Source: Thalassotalea sp. G2M2-11 (lineage in GTDB: Bacteria; Pseudomonadota; Gammaproteobacteria; Enterobacterales; Alteromonadaceae). From it: 64,000 nt of DNA. The notes beneath the pieces are model-generated. The model was not told the DNA's origin and made no database searches. It saw only the letters and a program-made list of their open reading frames with translations. The stretch covers positions 496,001 through 560,000 of the forward strand of contig NZ_JADNYL010000003.1 of NCBI RefSeq assembly GCF_017168195.1, given 5' to 3'. This document shows positions 17,146 to 25,874 of this stretch, piece after piece. Position numbers and translations under genes: made by a program. Numbering within the stretch: position 1 is the stretch's first letter; every line of letters begins with the position of its first letter.

Positions 17146-17513
17146 AACTGTATGACTCTCTCTGCCGAGGTATGTAATTGTACTAATTCGCCAAGGCCAG
17201 CCATAGTAAAAGCAGAGTCAATTAGCTTTGTTTGTGTTTGGCTTTCATCGATTAGCCCATGTTTTTCGGCAGCGGTGCTACATAAATATAAAGGAAGGTT
17301 GGTGCTATTTGCCAACTGTTGCCAACGCGGTAATAGCGGGAATTCATCATTTGGAATGGTTAAATGCGCACTTGCGTTCAATACACCTGCTTGATAAAAA
17401 AACACGCCGATCACATTTATTTCCTGTTCAATCGCTTGCTCAATAAATTGAAAAGCGGTTTCAGTAAAATGATGATTAGGGGGCGTTGTTACTATAACAG
17501 CTAAGCTATCCAC
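17142..17513 (-). CDS. tusD: Sulfurtransferase TusD (DsrE family)
   Basis: 123 residues. It receives sulfur from TusA and passes it to TusE. The acceptor cysteine is in LPLYLCSTAAEKHGLID near residue 78, the position of the active cysteine in the family. It is first in the tusDCBE operon; the terminator after yccA lies only 30 bases upstream, so the operon's promoter must be short or overlap that hairpin. Confidence 0.9.
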   Translation of the reverse strand: MDSLAVIVTTPPNHHFTETAFQFIEQAIEQEINVIGVFFYQAGVLNASAHLTIPNDEFPLLPRWQQLANSTNLPLYLCSTAAEKHGLIDESQTQTKLIDSAFTMAGLGELVQLHTSAERVIQL

Positions 17514-17542
17514 GAAAGTTACCTTAATAAAATATGTTAAGT

Positions 17543-17573
17543 AAAAAAAAGCCTCGAATAATCGAGGCTTTTT
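17543..17573 (-). terminator. Terminator between yccA and tusD
   Basis: GCCTCGA / TCGAGGC stem with AATAAT-type loop, followed on the minus strand by eight T's. It separates yccA transcripts from the tus operon. Confidence 0.85.
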
Positions 17574-17598
17574 ATTATACGTTAATTTTTAGCAGAGA

Positions 17599-18273
17599 TT
17601 AATCATCACCGCCAAATGCGCCTAATAAATGCAGTAGGCTAGTAAAAATATTATAAATATTTAAATAAAGCGATACTGTGGCACGAATGTAGTTACGCTC
17701 ACCGCCGTGTATGATACGACTAGTATCAAACAAAATAAGGCCTGACATGATCATAATAATCGCAGCACTTAACGCTAATGAAACGGCTGGAATCGCAAAA
17801 AAGATATTCGCAATCGCCGCAATTATTACCACGATTAAGCCAACCATTAAAAAGCCACCCATAAATGAGAAGTCTTTTTTACTGGTTAATGCATAACCTG
17901 AAAGGGCAAAGAAGATGAGTGCTGTACCGCCTAATGCTTGCATAATTAATGATGCACCGTTTGGCATTGCAGCATAATAATTAAGCATTGGACCTAAAGA
18001 TGCGCCCATTAAGCCAGTGAAAGCAAAAATCCAAAAAATACCATTAGCTTTATCAGCTTGTTTATGTACAACAAATAACAAACCGAAAGCAACTAATGTC
18101 ATGACTAATGCTGCCATATGAGACAAGCCTACAGCCATTGAAATACCTGCGGTTACCGCACTAAACGCCAATGTCATTGATAATAACATATAGGTGTTTT
18201 TTAATACTTTATTGATTTCAATCGCTGAGCTTTTACTCGCTGTTTGAAAACTCGTATTTGATTGCATAAACAT
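17599..18273 (-). CDS. yccA: Bax inhibitor-1/YccA family membrane protein
   Basis: 224 residues with about seven membrane segments and the family's C-terminal pattern ending ILFDTSRIIHGGERNYIRATVSLYLNIYNIFTSLLHLLG. In E. coli YccA binds and modulates the FtsH membrane protease and protects SecY from degradation. A 25-residue cytoplasmic tail precedes the first segment. It lies upstream of the tus operon on the same strand, as in E. coli and relatives, but a terminator separates the two. Confidence 0.9.
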   Translation of the reverse strand: MFMQSNTSFQTASKSSAIEINKVLKNTYMLLSMTLAFSAVTAGISMAVGLSHMAALVMTLVAFGLLFVVHKQADKANGIFWIFAFTGLMGASLGPMLNYYAAMPNGASLIMQALGGTALIFFALSGYALTSKKDFSFMGGFLMVGLIVVIIAAIANIFFAIPAVSLALSAAIIMIMSGLILFDTSRIIHGGERNYIRATVSLYLNIYNIFTSLLHLLGAFGGDD

Positions 18274-18390
18274 TCCTCTAATAACTTTAGTTATATATGT
18301 AAGATAAGGCTTAAATTCATAAGTTCAATAGCTTACGGTAAAAATTTAAAAAAGCCTTGTGACATATTATGACATGTAAATTAAAAATTG

Positions 18391-18993
18391 CTACGGTTTT
18401 TCTTGGTTAAATTGTTTAATAATTTGTGATCTTCGATAACAATCAACAGTGTGATCATTTACCATGCCACAGGCTTGCATATGGGCATAACAAGTGGTGG
18501 AACCAACAAATTTAAAGCCGCGTTTTTTTAGATCTTTACTGAACATATCTGAAATTTCGCTGGTGGCTATAAAGTCTTCTTTGCTTTCAAACGTATTAAC
18601 AATGGTTTTGTTATCAACAAAAGACCACATATATTCACTGAAACTACCAAATGCATTTTGGATCTCTATAAAGCGGTGCGCATTATTTATGGCGGCTTCA
18701 ATTTTTTTGCGATTTCGAATGATGTCAGTATTTTGCATTAATCGTTCTATGTCTTTTTCATCAAACAATGCGACTTTTTGTACGTCAAAGTTAGCAAAGG
18801 CGTTCCGATAACCTTCACGCCTTTTTAAGATGGTGTACCAACTGAGCCCAGCTTGTGCAGACTCAAGAGTAAGGTACTCAAATAATTTATTATCATCATA
18901 CACAGGGACTCCCCATTCTTCATCGTGGTATTTAACATAATCAGGTTTTGACGTGTCTAACCAAGGGCAACGGGTGGGTTGTTTATTTGTCAT
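18391..18993 (-). CDS. tag: DNA-3-methyladenine glycosylase I
   Basis: 200 residues. It removes 3-methyladenine from alkylated DNA, opening base excision repair. The N-terminus has RCPWLDTSKPDYVKYHDEEWG with the zinc cysteine, then LTLESAQAGLSWYTILKRREGYR with the catalytic-pocket residues, and the C-terminal zinc ligands CYAHMQACGMVNDHTVDCYRR. It is a monocistronic gene upstream of the tRNA-Ser locus. Confidence 0.93.
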   Translation of the reverse strand: MTNKQPTRCPWLDTSKPDYVKYHDEEWGVPVYDDNKLFEYLTLESAQAGLSWYTILKRREGYRNAFANFDVQKVALFDEKDIERLMQNTDIIRNRKKIEAAINNAHRFIEIQNAFGSFSEYMWSFVDNKTIVNTFESKEDFIATSEISDMFSKDLKKRGFKFVGSTTCYAHMQACGMVNDHTVDCYRRSQIIKQFNQEKP

Positions 18994-19164
18994 AAGCTAT
19001 TGATCTATTTTTTTATCATTAACCTTACTTTCAACACTTCATGAGTACAATTGTTATCACTCATCAGTAGGGTATAAATAACACTAAAGGCCTTGCTGAT
19101 TGACTAAATAGCCAGCAAAACGGTCATTTAACTAGCAAACGATTCAGATTAGAAAAATAATTAC

Positions 19165-19193
19165 TTTACAAGTGTTTTTCTAGCCATTAATAT
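19165..19193 (+). promoter_or_regulatory. Promoter of tRNA-Ser copy 1
   Basis: TTTACA and TAATAT separated by 17 bases, followed by TCGCC. The same arrangement recurs before copy 2, which makes a chance match unlikely. The GC-rich start of the discriminator is typical of stringently controlled stable-RNA promoters. Confidence 0.75.
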
Positions 19194-19228
19194 TCGCCTC
19201 GTCTTAAGGCAAGTCCTTAACGATATCT

Positions 19229-19319
19229 GGTGAGATGGCTGAGTGGTCGAAAGCACCGGTCTTGAAAACCGGCAAGGGTTTGTAGCCCTTCTAGAGTTCA
19301 AATCTCTATCTCACCGCCA
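19229..19319 (+). tRNA. tRNA-Ser (anticodon UGA), copy 1
   Basis: 91 bases including encoded CCA. Acceptor GGTGAGA pairs with TCTCACC, the anticodon loop is CTTGAAA (anticodon TGA), and a long variable arm (AAGGGTTTGTAGCCCTT) marks it as a class II serine tRNA. The GTTCAAAT T-loop is intact. It is identical to copy 2. Confidence 0.97.
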
Positions 19320-19329
19320 TATTCAGTAC

Positions 19330-19357
19330 AAAACCCCAACAGAAATGTTGGGGTTTT
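19330..19357 (+). terminator. Terminator after tRNA-Ser copy 1
   Basis: AAAACCCCAACA and TGTTGGGGTTTT form a perfect stem around GAAA. The same hairpin, one base different in the loop, follows copy 2. Confidence 0.9.
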
Positions 19358-19383
19358 GTCGTTTTAGCAGATAATAAAATATC

Positions 19384-19432
19384 TTAGGGTTTGTAGCACA
19401 ACACCTTAATCAGAGTTCAATTTGTTAAATCG
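19384..19432 (+). repeat. Decayed tRNA-Ser 3' fragment 1
   Basis: TTAGGGTTTGTAGCACAACACC then CAGAGTTCAATTTG follow the variable arm and T-arm of the neighbouring tRNA-Ser (AAGGGTTTGTAGCCCTTC, AGAGTTCAAATCTC) with several changes. No acceptor end can be formed. Confidence 0.5.
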
Positions 19433-19604
19433 AACTAATCAAAACCGATAATTAGGGCAGGGCTATCAATATTAAGGTAGATTTAATAATTAGCACCAGC
19501 AAACACATTGTTTGTTTAATCACCAAATATTGCGTTAAAATTTATCACAACAGACAAACGTATTATTTATTTATAATTTTTTAACATTATTTGTAAAAAA
19601 CCAC

Positions 19605-19633
19605 TTTACAAATAAGAGAGTTATCTTTAATAT
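19605..19633 (+). promoter_or_regulatory. Promoter of tRNA-Ser copy 2
   Basis: TTTACA and TAATAT with a 17-base spacer, followed by TCGCACC. Matches the promoter before copy 1 in both boxes and spacing. Confidence 0.75.
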
Positions 19634-19665
19634 TCGCACCGCTTTCTAGGAAGCAACAACACTAT

Positions 19666-19756
19666 GGTGAGATGGCTGAGTGGTCGAAAGCACCGGTCTT
19701 GAAAACCGGCAAGGGTTTGTAGCCCTTCTAGAGTTCAAATCTCTATCTCACCGCCA
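19666..19756 (+). tRNA. tRNA-Ser (anticodon UGA), copy 2
   Basis: 91 bases, identical in sequence to copy 1, with encoded CCA. Flanking bases downstream are also nearly identical for about 80 bases, so the two were made by duplication of tRNA plus terminator. Confidence 0.97.
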
Positions 19757-19766
19757 TATTCGGTAC

Positions 19767-19794
19767 AAAACCCCAACAGCAATGTTGGGGTTTT
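19767..19794 (+). terminator. Terminator after tRNA-Ser copy 2
   Basis: AAAACCCCAACA / TGTTGGGGTTTT around GCAA, the twin of the hairpin at 19330-19357. Confidence 0.9.
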
Positions 19795-19819
19795 GTCGTT
19801 TTAGCAGATAATAAAATAT

Positions 19820-19876
19820 CTTAGGGTTTGTAGAACAACACCTTACCCAAAGTTTAACTTTCTATCTCACCGCCAT
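19820..19876 (+). repeat. Decayed tRNA-Ser 3' fragment 2
   Basis: It reads TTAGGGTTTGTAGAACAACACC, then AAGTTTAACTTTCTATCTCACCGCCATAT, the last 17 bases matching the tRNA 3' end and CCA exactly. No 5' half is present, so it is a relic of a third tRNA unit. Confidence 0.65.
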
Positions 19877-19882
19877 ATTTAG

Positions 19883-19911
19883 AAAAGCCGCTATTTTTAT
19901 AGCGGCTTTTT
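19883..19911 (+). terminator. Hairpin terminator after tRNA fragment 2
   Basis: AAAAGCCGCTA / TAGCGGCTTTTT around a T-rich loop. It differs in sequence from the first two terminators. Confidence 0.85.
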
Positions 19912-19931
19912 GCTTTCTAAGGCTTCGTAAA

Positions 19932-19987
19932 TTTAGGGTTCGTAGCATAACACCTTAATCAGAGTTCAATTCTCAATCTTTCCGCCA
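19932..19987 (+). repeat. Decayed tRNA-Ser 3' fragment 3
   Basis: TTTAGGGTTCGTAGCATAACACC, CAGAGTTCAATTCTCAATC then TTCCGCCATAT: again the variable arm, T-arm and CCA end of tRNA-Ser with mismatches. It is closely similar to fragment 1, so one unit was copied. Confidence 0.6.
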
Positions 19988-19997
19988 TATTTAGTAT

Positions 19998-20027
19998 AAA
20001 ACCCCAGAAGTGATGATGGGGGCTTTT
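19998..20027 (+). terminator. Imperfect terminator after tRNA fragment 3
   Basis: AAAACCCC ... GGGGGCTTTT with a loose loop; a decayed version of the terminators following the intact tRNAs. Confidence 0.5.
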
Positions 20028-20197
20028 CGTTTTAGCTAATGATAAATTACCAAGCCAATATTCGAATTTTTTGTTCTCGCTTTTAGTTAATCAATTAAAA
20101 GCTCTACGATTAATTTATCATTACAGGTAACTAGAGCAATATGATTAGCGCTTAACATTTTATTAAGGTTAAAATAAAAGAAAAGGGTGTTTAAAAG

Positions 20198-21430
20198 ATG
20201 GAAGATAGTTCAACAACAGCTGAAGCTTTACAAGGAATTAAAGTTTTAGATTTAAGCAGAATTTTAGCTGGCCCATGGGCCTCTCAAATGCTGGCAGATC
20301 TCGGCGCTGAAGTGATCAAAGTTGAACGTCCACAAGTAGGGGATGATACCCGATTCTGGGGGCCTCCTTTTGTTGTCGAGGCTTCTGGGCAACAACCGCC
20401 ACAAGCGGCATATTATCATTGTGCCAATCGAAACAAAAAATCCATTGCCATCGATATCACCACTGAACAAGGCCAAAAAATTATTCGCGAGCTTGTATGT
20501 AAGGTTGATGTGGTCATTGAAAACTTTAAAGTGGGTGGCTTAGCTAAATATGGTTTGGATTATCCTACTTTAAAAAAGTTAAATCCTGAATTGGTGTATT
20601 GTTCTATCACAGGTTATGGGCAATCTGGCCCTTATGCACATAAAGCAGGGTATGATGCTATGATCCAAGCAGAGGGCGGTTTAATGAGCCTAACTGGTGA
20701 GCCTGAAGGTGATCCTATGAAAGTTGGGGTTGCTGTTGTTGATATCATGACAGGTTTATATAGCTGTAATGCAATTTTAGCCGCATTAATGGCTAGGCAT
20801 CATACTAAACGAGGCCAGTACATTGATATGGCGCTACTTGATGTGCAGTTTGCTACCCTTGCTAATCAATCTATGAACTATCTCACCACCCATGAAACCC
20901 CAGATCGATATGGCAATGGTCATCCTAATATTGTGCCATATCAGTGCTTTGCAACCAAAGATGGTAATTTAATGCTCGCCATTGGTAATGATCAACAATT
21001 CAAGCGCTTTTGCCAATTAGCTCAATTAAGTGAACTGGCACAAGATCAGCGTTATGCTACCAATGAACAGCGAGTTAATAACAGAGCTGAATTAATTGAT
21101 ATTCTTACTCAAAAATTACATTCACAAACAACAGCTTGGTGGATTTCGCAACTTGAGAAAATTTCAGTGCCATGCGGTGCGGTGAATGATTTAGCACAGG
21201 TGTGTAATCATCCTCAAATTCAAAATCGTGAAATGATCAAACAGCTTCCTAATATAAATAATGTGCTGGTTAATAGTGTGGCTTCACCGATTAATCTGTC
21301 TGATACCCCAATTAAATATCATCATGCAGCGCCCGAATTGGGGCAACACACCTATGAAGTATTAACCAGCACCTTAGCTTATGATGAGACTACTATCAGA
21401 ACGTTATATCACCACAACATTATCGCTTGA
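20198..21430 (+). CDS. CaiB/BaiF family CoA transferase
   Basis: 410 residues, the usual length of class III CoA transferases, which move CoA between organic acids. The N-terminus has GIKVLDLSRILAGPWASQMLADLGAEVIKVERP, typical of the family, and the region with the catalytic aspartate reads GYDAMIQAEGG, followed by PMKVGVAVVDIMTGLY. The substrate cannot be determined by sequence inspection; formyl-, carnitine- and succinyl-CoA:dicarboxylate enzymes all look alike. It stands alone, with GGGTG before the ATG and no partner dehydrogenase nearby. Confidence 0.88.
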   Translation: MEDSSTTAEALQGIKVLDLSRILAGPWASQMLADLGAEVIKVERPQVGDDTRFWGPPFVVEASGQQPPQAAYYHCANRNKKSIAIDITTEQGQKIIRELVCKVDVVIENFKVGGLAKYGLDYPTLKKLNPELVYCSITGYGQSGPYAHKAGYDAMIQAEGGLMSLTGEPEGDPMKVGVAVVDIMTGLYSCNAILAALMARHHTKRGQYIDMALLDVQFATLANQSMNYLTTHETPDRYGNGHPNIVPYQCFATKDGNLMLAIGNDQQFKRFCQLAQLSELAQDQRYATNEQRVNNRAELIDILTQKLHSQTTAWWISQLEKISVPCGAVNDLAQVCNHPQIQNREMIKQLPNINNVLVNSVASPINLSDTPIKYHHAAPELGQHTYEVLTSTLAYDETTIRTLYHHNIIA

Positions 21431-21667
21431 TCCAGCCGTCTATTCACTGAAAATACTTAACGGTTTTGCAATCTTAGCTCAACCATCATTTGTGCCAAGC
21501 ACACTTTCTATAACCAGAAAACATGAATATACTGATATCTATAGTTTGTTATTTAGCCAACTAAATTGTAAACAAAAATTAATATCGAGTAATTTTTAAC
21601 CTCCTACGAAGTTTTTAGTTTATAGTTAAGTTATACATAAGCTCGTTTAAATGTGTTTGGAGGTTTT

Positions 21668-22861
21668 ATGTTGCGTCTTTTTTATTGTCGTATGACACGT
21701 TGGTTAATTGTAGTATCAAGCCTGTTGCTTGTAGCATGTCAAAGTACATCCACAGTTCAAAACAGCATTCCGGTCAATGACTCCCTTTATTTAGATCACG
21801 AGTTTCCAAATTATCAGGCACAAGCTATTGAAAGTGAGCATGACGTGTTTGCCATAGATGATGAAATGAAAGAGATGGTTAGATCTAAACTCTTAGTGGT
21901 AAGAGAAAATAAACGACGTGCCAAGCGCTTATTAGATCATATATTTTCGAAAAAAAACATTGATCTAATATATGAAAGCTCAGCAAATTTAACCGCACAA
22001 GAAGCCTATCATAGCCAAGTTGCCAATTGTATGTCACTCACAATAATGGCTTATGCGCTTGCTAAAGAAGCGGGTCTCGATGTGAGATTTCAAGATGTTA
22101 AAGTGCCTGAATATTGGATTCGTAATGGTGAATACAATTTACTTACAGGGCATGTCAATTTAGTGATCACTGAACCAAAATCACCACATAAATTAATTGC
22201 TTTAGGTAAAAATCTCCTGCAAATTGATTTTGATCCCGCCATGGCTCGAAATAGGTTTCCAAAGAAAACAGTCAACAAAGACACAGTGCTTGCTATGTTT
22301 TACAATAACAAAGGAGCGGATGCCTTAGTTGATAAACAATACTCACGTGCGTATGCCTATTTTAAACAGGCCACACAATTAGCCCCATCATTTTCACCAG
22401 CTTGGGGAAATTTAGGCATTCTATATAAATTAACTGCAAACTATACTGAAGCGGAAAAAGCTTACCAATACGCCATAGCTATTGATCAAGATAACCTAAC
22501 AGCTATGGGAAATTTAGCCTTTTTACTTAAATCTTTAGGCAAAATTGAACAGGCTGATGATTTACATCAAGTTATTCATAACAAACGCATTACCAACCCC
22601 TACTATCATGCATTACTAGGTGATGAAGCCTTTTTTAGAGGAAATAATGATTTAGCGTTACATCATTACAAAACAGCACTTAGAATGAATCGCAAAATAC
22701 ACGAGTTTCATTATGGTATTGCCAAAGTTTATTATGAATTAGGCCAAATAGATAAAGCAGAGAAAGCGATGCAAAGAGCAATTTCATACAACGATGGTGC
22801 ATTGGTTGAATCTCAATATGTCGCAAAACTTAACTTTTTTAAAGAAAGCTCAGTTCAGTGA
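21668..22861 (+). CDS. TPR-repeat lipoprotein with transglutaminase-like N-terminal part
   Basis: 397 residues from ATG 21668, chosen over 21653 because GGAG is properly spaced before it. A lipobox follows a short signal (SSLLLVAC/QS). The middle part contains NCMSLTIMAYALAKEAGLDVRFQDV near 120-145 and GHVNLVI, a pattern like a transglutaminase-type cysteine-histidine core. The C-terminal 190 residues are TPR repeats (AYFKQATQLAPSFSPAWGNLG, AEKAYQYAIAIDQDNLTAMGNLA). It overlaps the following M28 peptidase by four bases (GTGA), so the two are translated together. Role unknown; an envelope assembly factor is possible. Confidence 0.75.
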   Translation: MLRLFYCRMTRWLIVVSSLLLVACQSTSTVQNSIPVNDSLYLDHEFPNYQAQAIESEHDVFAIDDEMKEMVRSKLLVVRENKRRAKRLLDHIFSKKNIDLIYESSANLTAQEAYHSQVANCMSLTIMAYALAKEAGLDVRFQDVKVPEYWIRNGEYNLLTGHVNLVITEPKSPHKLIALGKNLLQIDFDPAMARNRFPKKTVNKDTVLAMFYNNKGADALVDKQYSRAYAYFKQATQLAPSFSPAWGNLGILYKLTANYTEAEKAYQYAIAIDQDNLTAMGNLAFLLKSLGKIEQADDLHQVIHNKRITNPYYHALLGDEAFFRGNNDLALHHYKTALRMNRKIHEFHYGIAKVYYELGQIDKAEKAMQRAISYNDGALVESQYVAKLNFFKESSVQ

Positions 22862-23808
22862 TTAAATATTTTACCGTTAGTTGTTGTCTGATACTGGCTT
22901 TGCTGGGCTGCCAGTCGCAAAATATCAACACTCGCACCCTTGAACATGCATTAGATGAGCACTATTTATTGACGCACTTTCAATACTTGGCGTCAGATGA
23001 GTTACAGGGCCGAAAGGTAGGTACGAAAGCGAATACAGTAGCTCAGCAATATTTGGTGCAACAATTTAAGCACTTATCTATTCCACCTTTCGAGTCAAGT
23101 TATCTACATCCTTTCACTTTTAAATGGCTTTTTACAAACGAAGTGTCTGGTAATAATGTTATTGCCCAAATTAAAACATCAGATAGTAATGATTATATTG
23201 TATTAACAGCCCATTTTGATCACATAGGGCATAACGGTGAGAGAATTTATAATGGGGCAGACGATAATGCTTCAGGTACTGCCGCAGTATTAGCGATTGC
23301 AAAACAATTACAACAAAATAAGCAACAGCTTAACCATAATATTTTGTTCGTTCTCACCGATGGGGAAGAAAGTCACTTAAAAGGGGTAAAAGCATTTATT
23401 CAACAGCAGTCTCAATATGTTCCTAGGATCAAACTCAACATTAACTTAGACATGTTAGCCGGCAGTAAACACAGTAAAAACTTACATTTTATGAGCAAAA
23501 AATTAGATTTATTATTGAATGAACCTGAGCTACAAAGCTTTTATCAGCATCAAAATTATACAAACTTTAGAGTGATTAAAGGATTTAAACGACAATTAAC
23601 CATAGAGAACCAACGTGTCAGCTGGCTTAAAGCCAGTGATCATTTTGGCTTTTACCGTGTAGGTATTCCGATTATTTACTATGGCGTAGGGGTTCACGAA
23701 AATTATCACACGCCAAAGGATACGTACGAAAACACAAATCATCAATTACTTATTCAATCTGCTAATACCGTTTACCATCAACTGATGTTACTGGACCAAT
23801 TGATCTAA
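22858..23808 (+). CDS. M28 family zinc metallopeptidase lipoprotein
   Basis: 316 residues starting at GTG overlapping the preceding stop. The N-terminus has a lipobox (CLILALLGC/QS). The metal ligands of M28 aminopeptidases are visible: HFDHIG, GADDNASGTAAVL, DGEES (catalytic Glu), INLDML and the closing HENYHTPKDTYENTN. Such enzymes trim N-terminal residues from peptides and here would work in the periplasm or at the outer membrane. The coupling with a TPR lipoprotein suggests that the two act together, but this is inference. Confidence 0.88.
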   Translation: MIKYFTVSCCLILALLGCQSQNINTRTLEHALDEHYLLTHFQYLASDELQGRKVGTKANTVAQQYLVQQFKHLSIPPFESSYLHPFTFKWLFTNEVSGNNVIAQIKTSDSNDYIVLTAHFDHIGHNGERIYNGADDNASGTAAVLAIAKQLQQNKQQLNHNILFVLTDGEESHLKGVKAFIQQQSQYVPRIKLNINLDMLAGSKHSKNLHFMSKKLDLLLNEPELQSFYQHQNYTNFRVIKGFKRQLTIENQRVSWLKASDHFGFYRVGIPIIYYGVGVHENYHTPKDTYENTNHQLLIQSANTVYHQLMLLDQLI

Positions 23809-23938
23809 TTACCGATAGTATCAATTGTGTTGATATTTGTTGCAAAACAAGGAAATTTTACTTTGATTTAACTATTGTGAACAAACCAAGGTATAATGTA
23901 GTTTATTCAAGTAAATAGTAAGTAATGGAAGTAGATAA

Positions 23939-24496
23939 ATGCAAAAGCGTTTTATAACTGCACAAGAATTATTAGAAGATTCATTTCGAGTCGCTGCAAA
24001 GGCTTTTGAAGACGGGTTTCGCCCTGATTACATCGTTGGCATATGGCGCGGTGGTGCACCTATAGGTATTGCTGTACAAGAATTCTATGATTTTAAAAAA
24101 GTTGAAACCGATCATATCGCGGTAAGAACATCATCTTATTATGGTATTAACCAGCAAAGTAAAGAGATCAAAGTGCATGGGTTGCATTACATTATTGAGA
24201 ATGCCAATGCAGATGATAGCTTATTAATTGTTGATGATGTGTTTGACTCTGGTCGTAGTATTGATGCACTGATCAAGCAACTTAAAATACAGACTCGTAA
24301 AAACATGCCATCGGATGTTCGCATTGCTTGTCCATGGTATAAACCAACGAATAACAAGGTTGATTTACAACCTGATTATTATATTCATGAATCAGATGAA
24401 TGGTTAGTGTTTCCGCATGAGTTATCTGGTTTATCACCAGAAGAGCTCTTAGAAGGAAAAACAGATTTAGCCAACATAAAAGACTTATTTGTCTGA
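23939..24496 (+). CDS. Purine phosphoribosyltransferase family protein
   Basis: 185 residues. The PRPP-binding loop is clear (LLIVDDVFDSGRSIDALI, near 98-115), and YIVGIWRGGAPIG near 30-42 is the family's N-terminal loop. It is related to hypoxanthine/xanthine phosphoribosyltransferases that salvage purine bases; the residues that decide base preference cannot be read with confidence, so the substrate is left open. It is monocistronic with its own terminator. Confidence 0.82.
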   Translation: MQKRFITAQELLEDSFRVAAKAFEDGFRPDYIVGIWRGGAPIGIAVQEFYDFKKVETDHIAVRTSSYYGINQQSKEIKVHGLHYIIENANADDSLLIVDDVFDSGRSIDALIKQLKIQTRKNMPSDVRIACPWYKPTNNKVDLQPDYYIHESDEWLVFPHELSGLSPEELLEGKTDLANIKDLFV

Positions 24497-24511
24497 TCAC
24501 TATCTTGTCAT

Positions 24512-24546
24512 AAAAAAGCATAATAAGTGTATTATTATGCTTTTTT
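24512..24546 (+). terminator. Terminator after phosphoribosyltransferase gene
   Basis: AAAAAAGCATAATAA and TTATTATGCTTTTTT form a perfect 15-base stem with GTGTA in the loop. Confidence 0.9.
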
Positions 24547-24576
24547 ATTAGCTCTGCGCCCCAGAGATATACTCAT

Positions 24577-25782
24577 ATGCGTTTATTGATACTGCTGTTA
24601 ATACTTTTAACATCCAATGTATACGGTAAAAACCCTGTCATAGTGATCTCCATTGATGGTTTCGCTTATGATTACCTAACTAGATTTAAGCCTAAGCACT
24701 TATCTAATCTCATCACTAAAGGTGTTAGTTCAAAAGGGCTATTGCCGGTATTTCCTTCCAAGACTTTTCCAAATCATTTAACAATCGCTACAGGTGTTTA
24801 TCCCGCTAATCACGGTATTGTGCATAATAAGTTTTATCACCGAGGGTTAAAAAAAACTTACGCGTTAGGGGATGGTAAAAACAATCATGCCTGGTTAACA
24901 GCAAAGCCAATTTGGACATTAGCCGAGCAACATGGCATTACTTCGGCCATTTATTTCTGGCCTGAGTCAGAAGCTAAAATTGAGCAACAACTCCCTAGCT
25001 ATTATTTTCCGTATAACAGCCATACCTCAGACCAAACTAAAACTGCGCAAATTATAAAATGGTTGCAATTGCCAGCATCCCAACGTCCTGGCTTAATTCT
25101 TAGTTATTTTTCAACAATAGATTCTATTGGACATCGTTATGGTGTACATTCAGAACAATTAGCGCAAGCAGTTTCCCAAATTGATGCCTTGATAGGGCAA
25201 TTAGTTATTGATATTCAAACAAAAACAAAGGTCACTCCGAATATTGTCTTAGTCTCTGATCATGGGATGATAGATATCAATGAAGGGAGTCAGATAAACA
25301 GAAATCGATTGCTAAAACCTTTCCCTGATTTACATGTTATCAATGGTCAAACACAATTATATATTTATGACGATAATGCTAAACGTTTAAATGATGTCCG
25401 ATCACACTTAAGCCAACACAGGCAAGCACATTTGTATGACGTTTATCAGCAAGGGCAATTTCCTGAGCATTGGCATTTTAATCAGCAAAATAATGTAGTT
25501 CCCGACATGATAATTAATGCCAAGGCCCCAGCTACATTTGTAGAAAAGTTTTCATATACTGGTGCCGCAACTCATGGCTTTGATGTTAAAGAAAACGATG
25601 CGATGAAAGCCATTTTTATTGCCTTTGGACCTGACATTAAACAAGGGCTTAGTATTGAACCTTTGAGTAATACTCAAGTGTTTCCTTTTCTGTCGCTATT
25701 ATTACAATTACCACAAGCGCAAAAAATAGCGAAAGAGCAGGCATTATTAGCAAGCTTTCTAAATAAATCTATCACAAATTAA
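24577..25782 (+). CDS. Ectonucleotide pyrophosphatase/phosphodiesterase family protein
   Basis: 401 residues with a short signal peptide (LLILLLILLTSNVYG). It belongs to the alkaline-phosphatase superfamily: metal ligand ISIDGF (28-33), nucleophile threonine in FPSKTFPNHLTIATGVYP, and later SDHGMIDI and THGFDV. Family members split nucleotides and phosphodiesters outside the cytoplasm, so a role in periplasmic nucleotide scavenging is likely. It follows the phosphoribosyltransferase by 80 bases, but with a terminator between, so operon linkage is not supported. Confidence 0.85.
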   Translation: MRLLILLLILLTSNVYGKNPVIVISIDGFAYDYLTRFKPKHLSNLITKGVSSKGLLPVFPSKTFPNHLTIATGVYPANHGIVHNKFYHRGLKKTYALGDGKNNHAWLTAKPIWTLAEQHGITSAIYFWPESEAKIEQQLPSYYFPYNSHTSDQTKTAQIIKWLQLPASQRPGLILSYFSTIDSIGHRYGVHSEQLAQAVSQIDALIGQLVIDIQTKTKVTPNIVLVSDHGMIDINEGSQINRNRLLKPFPDLHVINGQTQLYIYDDNAKRLNDVRSHLSQHRQAHLYDVYQQGQFPEHWHFNQQNNVVPDMIINAKAPATFVEKFSYTGAATHGFDVKENDAMKAIFIAFGPDIKQGLSIEPLSNTQVFPFLSLLLQLPQAQKIAKEQALLASFLNKSITN

Positions 25783-25874
25783 CAACTTTATAACATTATG
25801 GAATGTTAAAGCTTTACCTTCACAGATAAAATAGGGTATTTTATCGTGACAGTTAAATCGTAAAATTTGTTGAG

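Noticed and set aside
25826-25846. GATAAAAT / ATTTTATC hairpin before the EAL-HDOD gene as a terminator
   Set aside because: AT-only stem without a T-run; too weak to call.
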